Source: Candidatus Thalassospirochaeta sargassi | GTDB lineage: Bacteria > Spirochaetota > Spirochaetia > UBA9216 | DNA length: 64,000 bases | Direction: 5' to 3' | Assembly (NCBI GenBank): GCA_028532855.1 | Contig: JAQQAL010000005.1 | Span: 56,297 to 120,296 of the forward strand | Shown: positions 33,583 through 41,825 of the stretch, piece after piece | Layout: each line of letters opens with the position of its first letter | Numbering within the stretch: the stretch's first letter is position 1 | Notes under the pieces: generated by a model | What the model saw: only the letters and a program-made list of their open reading frames with translations | Told to the model about the DNA's origin: nothing | Database searches by the model: none | Translations under genes and position numbers: made by a program

Positions 33583-33611
33583 TTGCTATCAGTTTTGTCG
33601 GGTGATATAAT
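33583..33611 (+). promoter_or_regulatory. Promoter of the selenium operon, predicted leaderless
   Basis: TTGCTA (33583-33588) and a perfect TATAAT (33606-33611) are 17 bases apart. Only six bases lie between the -10 box and the yedF ATG at 33618, and no SD is present. Confidence 0.7.
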
Positions 33612-33617
33612 CTTTTC

Positions 33618-34241
33618 ATGAAGCAGAAAATTGTAGATGCCCGCGGGGAGCTATGCCCCAAACCCCTGATAATGACCAGGAAAGCCATTAAAGATTATTC
33701 AGGACCTATTGAGATTATCCTTGATAATGAGACTGCATTCGGCAATGTGAGCCGGTTTCTGACTGATAACGGAAAAGATATGACTTCCACAGAGGACGAC
33801 GGTCTCTTTCATATTTTTATTGATTCAGATGGCGATACTTCCAGAATGTCAGCAGCGGAAGACTACTGTACCGTACCTGTAACCCTTAACACCCCGTCTG
33901 ATAAGAGGGGTTTTGTGATCGCAATAAAGGGGGATAAGATGGGCCGGGGGGATGATGATCTTGGCTCAATCCTTATTCAGGCCTTCTGTAATACGATAAT
34001 TGAACTTGAGCCCCTACCTGAAGCCATTGTGCTGTACAATTCCGGTATAAAGCTTACTGTTGAGGGGTCTCCGGTCCTTCCCGCCTTCAAAGAACTTGAG
34101 CAGCATGGGGTTAAAATACTTGTCTGCGGAACCTGTACTGACTATTTTGAACTGAAGAACAGCATAGGCGCGGGAATTATATCGAATATGTACGATATAA
34201 TGGAGTGCCTTGCGGGCGCCTCAAAGGTCGTCAGCCCCTGA
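33618..34241 (+). CDS. yedF: YedF-type selenium metabolism protein (TusA-DsrE fusion)
   Basis: A 207-residue fusion. Residues 1-70 are a TusA/SirA domain with the sulfur/selenium-carrying cysteine in RGELCPKPLIMTRKAI. Residues 90-205 are a DsrE-like domain with KGDKMGRGDDDLGSILIQAF and a further cysteine pair in LVCGTCTDYF. YedF-type proteins of this design cluster with selD and are thought to handle activated sulfur or selenium. It is the first gene of the yedF-desulfurase-DUF3343-selD operon. The predicted transcription start coincides with the ATG, so the message may be leaderless. Confidence 0.9.
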   Translation: MKQKIVDARGELCPKPLIMTRKAIKDYSGPIEIILDNETAFGNVSRFLTDNGKDMTSTEDDGLFHIFIDSDGDTSRMSAAEDYCTVPVTLNTPSDKRGFVIAIKGDKMGRGDDDLGSILIQAFCNTIIELEPLPEAIVLYNSGIKLTVEGSPVLPAFKELEQHGVKILVCGTCTDYFELKNSIGAGIISNMYDIMECLAGASKVVSP

Positions 34242-34257
34242 GCCGGCTGTTATAAAT

Positions 34258-35394
34258 ATGATCCTAAACAATTATTTTGATAACGCAGCAACCTCATTCC
34301 CGAAACCCGTGGCGGTTGCCGGGGAGATAAGCCGGTATTTAAATGATGTAGGAGGCCCCTACGGTAGAAGTTTTTACAGCCGGGCTATTGAGGTTTCAGG
34401 GACGGTTGAAACCTGCCGGGATATGCTTGCAGCGAGACTGGGAATATCTGATGCCGGCAATCTTGTATTTACAGCAAATGCCACTGGTGCAATTAATACT
34501 GTTTTAAGCGGTCTTGATACTGCCGGCCGTGAAGTCTGGGTAACACCGATGGAGCATAACGCGGTGATGCGGCCGCTGCAACGACTGCAGGACAGGGGAG
34601 TTGCTGTTGTGAAGATTCTACCGGCGGGGCCTGATGGTCTGGTGGATCCTGGGGCTGTAAGAAATATTAATTTCAGCTCAGCAGCCTTGGTCGTGATATG
34701 TCATCAGAGCAATGTGACTGGGCTTATTCAACCTGTTGCAGAAATAAAGCGTGCTGTTGGAGATGTCCCGCTTCTTCTGGATACATCGCAGTCGGCAGGG
34801 AATACCCCTGTAAACATTGAAGAGTGGAATATTGATTATGCAGCGGTTACAGGGCACAAAGGCCTGTTGGGGCCGACTGGTGTCGGTGCCTTATATATGA
34901 AAAATCCGGAAAGCCTTGAACCAATGATCTGCGGCGGCACCGGCAGCCGATCAGACAGTTTTGAAACACCTTCATTTCTACCCGACCGTTTTGAAGCGGG
35001 AACACCGAATGTCGCAGGTATATACGGGCTTTACGGGGCTTTGAAAGAAGCACCTGAACCAGCGCACAGCCCGGATGATATTCTAGAGATGCTTGATTAT
35101 GTCTCCGGCATTCCCGGTATCAAAGTACTTAGAGCTGAGGACGCTAATAGACAGGGGGCTGTGTTTTCAATAATAACAGACGAGGTGCAGGTGTCCGATT
35201 TCGGTATGAAATTATATGAAAATTTCGGTATAGAGTCACGAATAGGTCTTCACTGCGCACCCCTCGCCCATAAGACACTAGGTACCTTCCCTACAGGAAC
35301 AGTCAGAATTGCCCCCTCCATCTACCACGGCAGGACTGATTTTGATCGTCTTATTTATGCCCTGGAAAATACCGCGAAGAAGCTTAGGATCTGA
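34258..35394 (+). CDS. Class V aminotransferase: cysteine desulfurase / selenocysteine lyase-like
   Basis: A 378-residue PLP enzyme of the class V (NifS/SufS/Csd) family. It begins YFDNAATSFPKP. The PLP lysine is in AVTGHKGLLGPTGVG. The mobile catalytic cysteine is probably the C of LHCAPLAHKTLG near the C terminus, as in SufS-type enzymes. In a selD/yedF cluster it would supply sulfur or selenium from cysteine or selenocysteine to YedF or SelD. I start it at the ATG at 34258; the SD there is weak. The gap to DUF3343 is two bases. Confidence 0.9.
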   Translation: MILNNYFDNAATSFPKPVAVAGEISRYLNDVGGPYGRSFYSRAIEVSGTVETCRDMLAARLGISDAGNLVFTANATGAINTVLSGLDTAGREVWVTPMEHNAVMRPLQRLQDRGVAVVKILPAGPDGLVDPGAVRNINFSSAALVVICHQSNVTGLIQPVAEIKRAVGDVPLLLDTSQSAGNTPVNIEEWNIDYAAVTGHKGLLGPTGVGALYMKNPESLEPMICGGTGSRSDSFETPSFLPDRFEAGTPNVAGIYGLYGALKEAPEPAHSPDDILEMLDYVSGIPGIKVLRAEDANRQGAVFSIITDEVQVSDFGMKLYENFGIESRIGLHCAPLAHKTLGTFPTGTVRIAPSIYHGRTDFDRLIYALENTAKKLRI

Positions 35395-35396
35395 AA

Positions 35397-35621
35397 ATGA
35401 AGATTTTAGTATTTGAATCAACCCGGGCTGTGATTAAGGCTGAAAAGCTGATTCGTGCAGCAGAGATAGAATGCAGAATAATTCCCGTTCCAAGAACTGT
35501 TTCACCTCTCTGCGGTATGGCTGTAGAGCTGGATGAAGGCAGTCTACAGAAGGCCGCAGTGCTGCTTGAAGAAAAGAATATAAAGACGGATGTTTTTGAC
35601 CGAGGTGAGGTAAGTTTATGA
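35397..35621 (+). CDS. DUF3343 putative selenium/sulfur carrier
   Basis: A 74-residue protein of the DUF3343 family. It begins KILVFESTRAVIKAEKLI and has the typical IIPVPRTVSPLCGMAVEL segment, whose cysteine in a PLCGMA context is the presumed carrier residue. It is inserted between the desulfurase gene (two bases away) and selD, which it overlaps by four bases (ATGA). It probably passes the chalcogen between the desulfurase and SelD or YedF; this is inferred from repeated genome context rather than from enzyme data. Confidence 0.85.
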   Translation: MKILVFESTRAVIKAEKLIRAAEIECRIIPVPRTVSPLCGMAVELDEGSLQKAAVLLEEKNIKTDVFDRGEVSL

Positions 35622-36664
35622 GTAAAGACTTTGACATGATGAGCACAGTGGAATACGGCGGATGTTCAGCTAAACTACCCGCATCCGAGCTGGAGAAACT
35701 GCTTGCCGATATACCGGTCCTTGAAAGTGAGCGCCTGCTTGTGGGTTCTGACACCCATGATGATGCGATGGTATGGAAGATAAACGATGAAACGGCAATA
35801 ATTTCAACGACTGATTTTTTCCCGCCGGTATGTTCCGATGCCTATGAGTTTGGACAGGTAGCAGCCGCTAATTCTCTCAGCGACATTTATGCAATGGGCG
35901 GTATTGCAATTACGGCATTGAATCTTGTAATGTTTCCATCTCAGCGGATACCAATGGAGGTTCTGCGCGACATGCTCCGCGGCGGAGCGGATAAATGCCT
36001 TGAGGCCGGAGTCGTCATAGGCGGCGGACACACAATAGATGACTATCCTCCCAAATACGGCCTGGCCGTCACGGGGACCGTCCATCCTGAGCGGATAATC
36101 ACTAATTCGGCAGCCGAATCAGGTGACCTGTTGATTCTGACAAAGGCTCTCGGTACAGGCGTGCTCGCCGCCGGCAAGCGCATCGGTGAGGTTCTGGAAG
36201 AAGATTTTCACGGTGCAGTCGAATCTATGAAGCAGTTGAATAAGTCGGCTGCCGGAATAATGCAGAAGTACGGAGTGGTCTGCGCGACAGACATTACAGG
36301 CTTTTCACTCCTGGGACACGCTCTGAAGCTCGCACGTGAAAGCGGGGTAAGCATTGAGATGGACAGCACCAGTATTCCAAGCCTTCCCGGTGCGTACAAT
36401 CTTCTGGAGTACGGCTGTATTCCGGGGGCCGCTTTTCGAAACCTGAATTATGTTGAGGATAGTGTTCAATTTGCACCGGATCTTGACTACAATCTGAAGA
36501 TGCTTGCTGCCGATGCCCAAACCTCAGGTGGAATTCTTATGTGCATAAAGGAAGGAGCAGCTGAAGATGCACTTAAAGAGCTGAGAGAAACATATCAGTA
36601 TTCCGCAATAATTGGACGGGTTAAGGGACCGAATTCTGACGGCAGTTTTCTCATACTTAGATAG
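35618..36664 (+). CDS. selD: Selenide, water dikinase (selenophosphate synthetase)
   Basis: A 348-residue AIR-synthase-fold enzyme that makes selenophosphate from selenide and ATP. The N-terminal catalytic site is GGCSAKL with cysteine C16 (not selenocysteine) and lysine K19. Further marks are TTDFFPPV, GQVAAANSLSDIYAMGG, GGGHTIDDYPPKYGLAVTG, TKALGTGVL and TDITGFSLLGH. Selenophosphate serves selenocysteine, selenouridine or molybdenum-hydroxylase use; no selA, selB or selC is in the window, so the end use is unknown. It is the last gene of its operon. Confidence 0.95.
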   Translation: MSKDFDMMSTVEYGGCSAKLPASELEKLLADIPVLESERLLVGSDTHDDAMVWKINDETAIISTTDFFPPVCSDAYEFGQVAAANSLSDIYAMGGIAITALNLVMFPSQRIPMEVLRDMLRGGADKCLEAGVVIGGGHTIDDYPPKYGLAVTGTVHPERIITNSAAESGDLLILTKALGTGVLAAGKRIGEVLEEDFHGAVESMKQLNKSAAGIMQKYGVVCATDITGFSLLGHALKLARESGVSIEMDSTSIPSLPGAYNLLEYGCIPGAAFRNLNYVEDSVQFAPDLDYNLKMLAADAQTSGGILMCIKEGAAEDALKELRETYQYSAIIGRVKGPNSDGSFLILR

Positions 36665-36757
36665 AAATAATGATGTGATAAATAACACATGATTGCAGGA
36701 GTTTGTAATATATACTCGGGCTTATGAATAATAAACAAATAACGAGAGCATTAAGAA

Positions 36758-36967
36758 TTGCAGCAGCGCTTGCTGCGTCTGAAGGTGAAAATTACTCTGT
36801 GTATAACCATTTTCGCAGTATTTTTATCTCTTTTTTTCGAAAAGAATCTATGGTATAGAAGGCTTTGTCCTTTCGGAACAATATTAAGCTTGACATCCAG
36901 GCCTGCGCGATACAGGATGAAGATGTCTGTCCTGAAGATGTCTGTAATTTCAAATTTTAAGGAGTAA
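36758..36967 (+). pseudogene. Possible remnant of a NapH/NosR-like polyferredoxin
   Basis: The gap between selD and the DUF438 gene (36665-36969) holds no intact gene. One frame contains a hydrophobic stretch followed by WYRRLCPFGTILSLTSRPAR. This resembles the LCPxGxxLxLxS loop of membrane-bound [4Fe-4S] proteins. After a frame change it continues as DEDVCPEDVCNF, where a CxxC ferredoxin motif would be expected. A 12-base direct repeat (GAAGATGTCTGT) lies there. I regard it as a decayed fragment, but the match is short. Confidence 0.3.
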
Positions 36968-36969
36968 CG

Positions 36970-38172
36970 ATGTCAGAATTTACGGAGCATAATAAAGATA
37001 GGGCGCTGAAATTAACCAATTACATGATGGGCTTAATTGAGGGTGAACCTGGAACTGATCTTCTTTCAAAGTACAATATTAAGGAAACGACATTCATGCC
37101 GAATGATATTCTGTTTCTATTCGACGAACTTTACAGCAGGAATATTCCGGTTAAAAAGATTAAGACTGCTTCAAACAGACTCTTTAATATATTGTATGAA
37201 GATCTTATGGGATACAAAAAATATGATTATCCCGGAAACTCGATAATCGGTTATCTGATAAAAGATAATGCAGCTGTCAGGCAGCACCTTGCTGAAACGA
37301 AGAATTATATAAAGCAGATAAACAAGGCGCAGACTCCTGAGCTGATGGGGAAACTGCTTGCAGCATTTGAAAAACTTGAAAAGTTTTCACTTCACTACAC
37401 AGTGAAAGAGAATATTGTTTTTCCGGAGATTGAAAAAAAGTGGGACCAATACCAGTGTCTGAAACTTATGTGGAGTTTTCATGATGATATCAGAAAAAAC
37501 ATAAAAAAGACAATCGAAGTCCTCAAAGAGTCTGAGTTTCATTTAAAGTTATTTAATGAGGTTTGCGGCAAGGTCTATTTCAACATTAACACAATTATTT
37601 TTCGGGAAGAAAATGTTCTGTTCCCAATAATGTATGAAACGATGGAACCGGAAATCTTTAATAGAATGTTGTCACAGCTGATTGATTTCGGGCTTCCATT
37701 TGTAGAAATAGAAGAAGGGGCTGACTCAGTTGCACCTGCGGGGAGTATAAAAATGGATAATGAGAAAACTGTCAGGTTTCCGACGGGTGAGTTGACGCTT
37801 AAACAGATTGAGATGGTATTCAATCACCTTCCGGTTGATATAACATTCGTTGATGAAAATGACAAGGTAAGATATTTTTCTTCACCTGAAGAGCGTATAT
37901 TCCCGCGTACAGTAGGCATTATCGGGCGGAATGTACAGGATTGCCATCCTCATGAGAGTGTCGGCGTGGTGGGCCGGATAGTTGATTCATTCAAATCAGG
38001 AGAGAGGAATGATGCTTCATTCTGGTTGAGAATGGGGTCTATGTATGTTCTGATAAAGTATTTCGCCGTCAGAGACTATGAAGGGAATTATCAGGGGGTG
38101 CTTGAGGTTTCACAGGAAATATCGGATATAAAAAAGCTTGAGGGTGAGAACCGGCTGCTTGACTGGGAATAA
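36970..38172 (+). CDS. DUF438/hemerythrin-like protein with C-terminal PAS domain
   Basis: A 400-residue cytosolic protein. Residues 10-75 match the DUF438 type. Residues 85-235 form a hemerythrin-like four-helix bundle with HYTVKENIVFPEIEKKW, WSFHDDIRK and FREENVLFPI, the histidine/glutamate set that could hold a di-iron or haem site. Residues 265-395 form a PAS domain (FNHLPVDITFVDENDKVRYFS). The family is thought to sense oxygen, nitric oxide or redox state in anaerobes. No output domain is attached. The SD is AAGGAG before the ATG. Confidence 0.85.
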   Translation: MSEFTEHNKDRALKLTNYMMGLIEGEPGTDLLSKYNIKETTFMPNDILFLFDELYSRNIPVKKIKTASNRLFNILYEDLMGYKKYDYPGNSIIGYLIKDNAAVRQHLAETKNYIKQINKAQTPELMGKLLAAFEKLEKFSLHYTVKENIVFPEIEKKWDQYQCLKLMWSFHDDIRKNIKKTIEVLKESEFHLKLFNEVCGKVYFNINTIIFREENVLFPIMYETMEPEIFNRMLSQLIDFGLPFVEIEEGADSVAPAGSIKMDNEKTVRFPTGELTLKQIEMVFNHLPVDITFVDENDKVRYFSSPEERIFPRTVGIIGRNVQDCHPHESVGVVGRIVDSFKSGERNDASFWLRMGSMYVLIKYFAVRDYEGNYQGVLEVSQEISDIKKLEGENRLLDWE

Positions 38173-38181
38173 AAAGATAGG

Positions 38182-38210
38182 TTGCGTTCTCGGGATTAAC
38201 TTCATATAAT
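38182..38210 (+). promoter_or_regulatory. Promoter of the phosphate transport pair
   Basis: TTGCGT (38182-38187) and TATAAT (38205-38210) are 17 bases apart. A CAGCC/GGCTG hairpin (38223-38239) then lies just before the AAGGAG ribosome site of the next gene. Confidence 0.65.
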
Positions 38211-38254
38211 TATCTCTTAATCAGCCGCTAAGAGGCTGAAAAGGAGAATGCAAT

Positions 38255-38899
38255 ATGTTTCTGCAGAAAACGAAGGTTCTGGAAAAAGAAACGGAAAAAT
38301 TACTAGGTAAAATCCTTAAAATGGGACTAGTCCTCAAGGAGGCTGCCTATGCGTATTTTGATGATGACTATGAGAACTTTCATCATTTTGTGCAGGAAAG
38401 CGACAGACTTGAGTCCGATGTTGATCATATCAGGAAAGATATTGAATTAAGTATTTATGGCGACATGCTTATACCGGAATCCCGTGGGGATGTATTTAAG
38501 CTGCTTGAAGCCCTTGATGATGTGGCCGACTGTATTGAAAATGTAATCCTTGAATATGATATAGAGCGACCGGAATTTCCAGCAGATATCTCAGCCGACA
38601 TGATAAAGGTTGTAGAGCTGAGTTACAGCTGTATCGAGAAACTATTGCAGGCAGTAGCAGCCTTTTTTATTAATGCAGAAAAAACAAGCGGCTATATTCA
38701 GGAAGTAAAATTTTATGAGGGGGAAATCGACAGATATGAGGAATCGATAAAACGGAAGATATTTTCAGGGGGAGGGGTAACTGAGCTTGCCCATAAAATA
38801 CAACTCCGTTACTTTATTGAGCAGACAGCAGACATCTCGGATTATGCTGAAGAAGTTTGTGAACGTCTTGCAATATCCAGAGTGAAGCGAAGTATATAG
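38255..38899 (+). CDS. PhoU-like (DUF47) regulator of phosphate transport
   Basis: A 214-residue all-helical protein of the DUF47/PhoU-like family. Two repeated three-helix halves each carry an acidic metal-binding pattern, seen as ESDRLESDVDHIRKDIELSIYG and YEGEIDRYEESIKRKIFSG. Proteins of this type are nearly always encoded next to PiT transporters, as here (nine bases before pit), and are thought to control transport activity. They are distinct from PstSCAB-linked PhoU. The gene is first in the operon behind a clear promoter. Confidence 0.92.
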   Translation: MFLQKTKVLEKETEKLLGKILKMGLVLKEAAYAYFDDDYENFHHFVQESDRLESDVDHIRKDIELSIYGDMLIPESRGDVFKLLEALDDVADCIENVILEYDIERPEFPADISADMIKVVELSYSCIEKLLQAVAAFFINAEKTSGYIQEVKFYEGEIDRYEESIKRKIFSGGGVTELAHKIQLRYFIEQTADISDYAEEVCERLAISRVKRSI

Positions 38900-38907
38900 G
38901 CGGTATA

Positions 38908-39954
38908 ATGGCTCAGTTATTGTTTTTCCTGTCCAGCGGATTGTTTCTCGGCTGGTCACTCGGCGCTAATGATGCGGCGAATGTCTTCGGGACGGCTGTA
39001 GGCGCAAGAATGATCAAGTTCAGAACGGCAGCTGTAATCTGTAGTATATTTGTAATTATCGGTGCGGTAACCGGAGGCGCCGGAGCCAGTCATACCCTTG
39101 GAAAGCTTGGTGCCGTGAACAGCCTGTCCGGAGCTTTTACTGTAGCTCTCTCAGCAGCTCTTGCCGTATTTATGATGACCAGAACCGGTCTGCCAGTATC
39201 CACGTCTCAGGCAATTGTAGGCGGTATTATAGGCTGGAATTTTTTTTCCGGACTATCAACCGATACAACAGTAATTCAAAAGATCGTTCTGACATGGGTG
39301 CTGTGCCCCGTACTTGCCTGTTTTTTCGCTGTTTTACTGTATTTTATAATCAGAAAGGGGGTGAGCAGGCTTCCTGTTCATATTTTCAGGCTGGATGTTT
39401 ATACCCGATGGGGGCTGATTGTTGCCGGGGCCTTCGGTTCATACAGCCTTGGTGCAAATAATATTGCAAATGTGATGGGTGTGTTCGTAGAATCCGTACC
39501 GTTCGAGGATTTTACTATCTTTGGATCTGTTGTCTTTACTAAAACACAGCAGTTGTTTTTCCTGGGAGCCTCAGCCATAGCCCTGGGGGTTTTCACATAC
39601 TCCAAACGGGTTATGGGTACGGTGGGCAAGGGGATCTATTCCCTGTCTCCGGTTACAGCCTTCATTGTTGTTCTGGCAAGCTCTCTAGTTCTTTTTGTGT
39701 TTGCCTCTACAGGACTTCGTGATCTACTTATTTCATTACATCTCACGCCTATTCCCCTGGTTCCTGTATCAAGTTCACAGGCCGTGGTCGGGGCTGTTAT
39801 AGGCATAGGTATTGCTAAAGGCGGTCGGAATATACGTTTTAATGCCCTAGGCCGGATAGTTGTAGGCTGGGTTGCTACACCGATTATATCAGCTGTTCTA
39901 TGCTTTGTTCTTCTGTACTTCATGCAGAATGTATTCGGTGCTGCTGTAAATTAG
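38908..39954 (+). CDS. pit: PiT family inorganic phosphate transporter
   Basis: A 348-residue membrane protein with about ten membrane segments. The two inverted PD001131-type signatures are visible: SLGANDAANVFGTAVGA near the N terminus and SLGANNIANVMGVF in the second half. Each carries the GANDxAN/GANNIAN core. TGLPVSTSQAIVGG and VPVSSSQAVVGA mark the repeated halves. It imports phosphate with H+ or Na+, probably as a divalent-metal complex. It pairs with the upstream DUF47 protein. The length is at the short end for PiT, without the long hydrophilic loop of E. coli PitA. Confidence 0.93.
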   Translation: MAQLLFFLSSGLFLGWSLGANDAANVFGTAVGARMIKFRTAAVICSIFVIIGAVTGGAGASHTLGKLGAVNSLSGAFTVALSAALAVFMMTRTGLPVSTSQAIVGGIIGWNFFSGLSTDTTVIQKIVLTWVLCPVLACFFAVLLYFIIRKGVSRLPVHIFRLDVYTRWGLIVAGAFGSYSLGANNIANVMGVFVESVPFEDFTIFGSVVFTKTQQLFFLGASAIALGVFTYSKRVMGTVGKGIYSLSPVTAFIVVLASSLVLFVFASTGLRDLLISLHLTPIPLVPVSSSQAVVGAVIGIGIAKGGRNIRFNALGRIVVGWVATPIISAVLCFVLLYFMQNVFGAAVN

Positions 39955-39964
39955 GGCAGATTTG

Positions 39965-41767
39965 ATGAGAAGGAAGATTTCTACTGTATGGTCTGAAAAG
40001 CTAAAAAACTCGCAGCAGGCTGTTCTTCCGCTTTCAGACTATCCTAGACCTCAGATGGAACGAGATCAATGGATGAATCTGAACGGTTATTGGGACTATA
40101 CAATTATATCTTCAACAAACGAGACCTGCGGCAGGATCCTTGTTCCATTTGCTGTTGAATGTAGCCTGTCCGGAGTCGGACAATCACTGCAGCCGGATGA
40201 AATATTGATTTACAGCAGAAATTTCAGGATTCCTGAAGACTGGGAAGGTTCCCGAATCATTCTGAATTTTGAAGCAGTGGATTATGATTGCAGATGCAGT
40301 ATCAACGGGGTAGATTCAGGCAGTCACCGCGGCGGATATCTGCCTTTCAGCTTTGATATAACAGACCACCTTATTCCCTTTGGACTGAATGAGATTATCC
40401 TGTCAGTTAAAGACCCTTCGGATGCAGGTTTTCAGCAGCGTGGAAAGCAGGTGTTGAACCCCGGGCAGATTTATTATACTGCCACAAGCGGTATATGGCA
40501 GACGGTTTGGCTTGAACCTGTTTCATCTGTAAATTATATCCACAGAATATTTATTTATCCGGATTTGAATAATCATAAGGCTATATTCAGGGTTGAAACA
40601 GCTGATGAGGCGGAAGTCTCAATATTGATAAGTAAAAGCGGGCGGACGGTTGCCGAAGCTTCGGGGCGCAGCAGCAGGGAGCTTACTGCTGTTGTTGTGA
40701 ATCCTGAAGCCTGGTCGCCTGAAAAACCGGTTCTTTATAATGTGAAAATTACTATTTTAAATGATGACAGTGTTCTAGACAGGGTTTTTTCCTATTTCGC
40801 GTTCAGAACAATCGAGGTTAATGAGGATGAGAATGGGAAAAAGCGGATATTTCTTAACGGCCGGCCGGTTTTTCTTCATGCGCCGCTTGATCAGGGGTAC
40901 TGGCCGGAAAGCGGTATGACACCACCATCGGATGAGGCTATAATATTCGACATCAGTGAGACAAAGGCTCTGGGGTTTAACTGTACAAGAAAGCACATTA
41001 AGGTTGAACCTCGACGCTGGTATTACCATGCAGACAGACTTGGACTGATGGTTATGCAGGATGCTGTTTCCGGGGGAAGAAACGGGGTTGGAAGGATGGG
41101 TATAAACCTCCTCATAGGCATGGACTCAGGGCACAGGCGGGATAATAATGCGTCTGCATACAAGCGTACAGGCCGGATTGACCCAGGGCAGAGAATCCTG
41201 TTTGAACGTGAACTCGAGGCGATGATAAATCATCTTGGAAACCACCATTCGATCATTATGTGGATCCCATTCAATGAAGCCTGGGGGCAGTTTGATTCTA
41301 TGCGGATTGCTGATTCGGTAAGAGCAATAGATGCTTCAAGACTTATTGATCCTGTATCCGGCTGGTGGGATCAGGGCGGGGGGGATTTTAGAAGCCGTCA
41401 TACATACAGTATCAAATTAAAGATTCCCCCGATTCAGGATAAGCGGATATATTTTATTTCAGAATACGGCGGATATAATCTACAGGTACCAGGGCACCTG
41501 TGGGATGAAGAAAGAGTTTTCGGATATAAAAAAGAGGGGTCTGAAAATAGTCTTGAAGCCTCATATACAAACCTGATCAGACGACAGTTGATACCTCTCA
41601 TTAAACATGGTCTGAGTGCTGCGGTCTATACCCAGCTGACAGATGTTGAAATAGAGACCAACGGTTTTTTTACTTATGACCGAAAAGTGCTGAAAATAAA
41701 TAAAGAGCAGGTGAAGTCATTGAATGATGAAATATTTGCTGAATTCAACCGGCTCGCCGGTTGTTAG
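39965..41767 (+). CDS. Glycoside hydrolase family 2 (beta-glucuronidase/galactosidase-like)
   Basis: A 600-residue cytosolic GH2 enzyme without signal peptide. The N-terminal jelly-roll sugar-binding domain (RPQMERDQWMNLNGYWDY, then GSHRGGYLPFSFDIT) is followed by the immunoglobulin-like domain and a TIM barrel. The acid/base glutamate lies in WIPFNEAWGQ near residue 437 and the nucleophile in ISEYGGYN near residue 500. The exact sugar cannot be read; cytosolic location suggests action on an imported beta-linked disaccharide. It lies eight bases after pit. The next gene overlaps its end or follows shortly. Confidence 0.88.
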   Translation: MRRKISTVWSEKLKNSQQAVLPLSDYPRPQMERDQWMNLNGYWDYTIISSTNETCGRILVPFAVECSLSGVGQSLQPDEILIYSRNFRIPEDWEGSRIILNFEAVDYDCRCSINGVDSGSHRGGYLPFSFDITDHLIPFGLNEIILSVKDPSDAGFQQRGKQVLNPGQIYYTATSGIWQTVWLEPVSSVNYIHRIFIYPDLNNHKAIFRVETADEAEVSILISKSGRTVAEASGRSSRELTAVVVNPEAWSPEKPVLYNVKITILNDDSVLDRVFSYFAFRTIEVNEDENGKKRIFLNGRPVFLHAPLDQGYWPESGMTPPSDEAIIFDISETKALGFNCTRKHIKVEPRRWYYHADRLGLMVMQDAVSGGRNGVGRMGINLLIGMDSGHRRDNNASAYKRTGRIDPGQRILFERELEAMINHLGNHHSIIMWIPFNEAWGQFDSMRIADSVRAIDASRLIDPVSGWWDQGGGDFRSRHTYSIKLKIPPIQDKRIYFISEYGGYNLQVPGHLWDEERVFGYKKEGSENSLEASYTNLIRRQLIPLIKHGLSAAVYTQLTDVEIETNGFFTYDRKVLKINKEQVKSLNDEIFAEFNRLAGC

Positions 41768-41825
41768 AGAACGATTCTTTAATTTTTATTTGACAGCAGG
41801 CTGTGCCCTTCCTACAATTGAAGAT

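Noticed and set aside
35618..36664. Selenocysteine in SelD
   Set aside because: The catalytic position is a normal cysteine codon and no in-frame TGA is needed for the protein to be full length.
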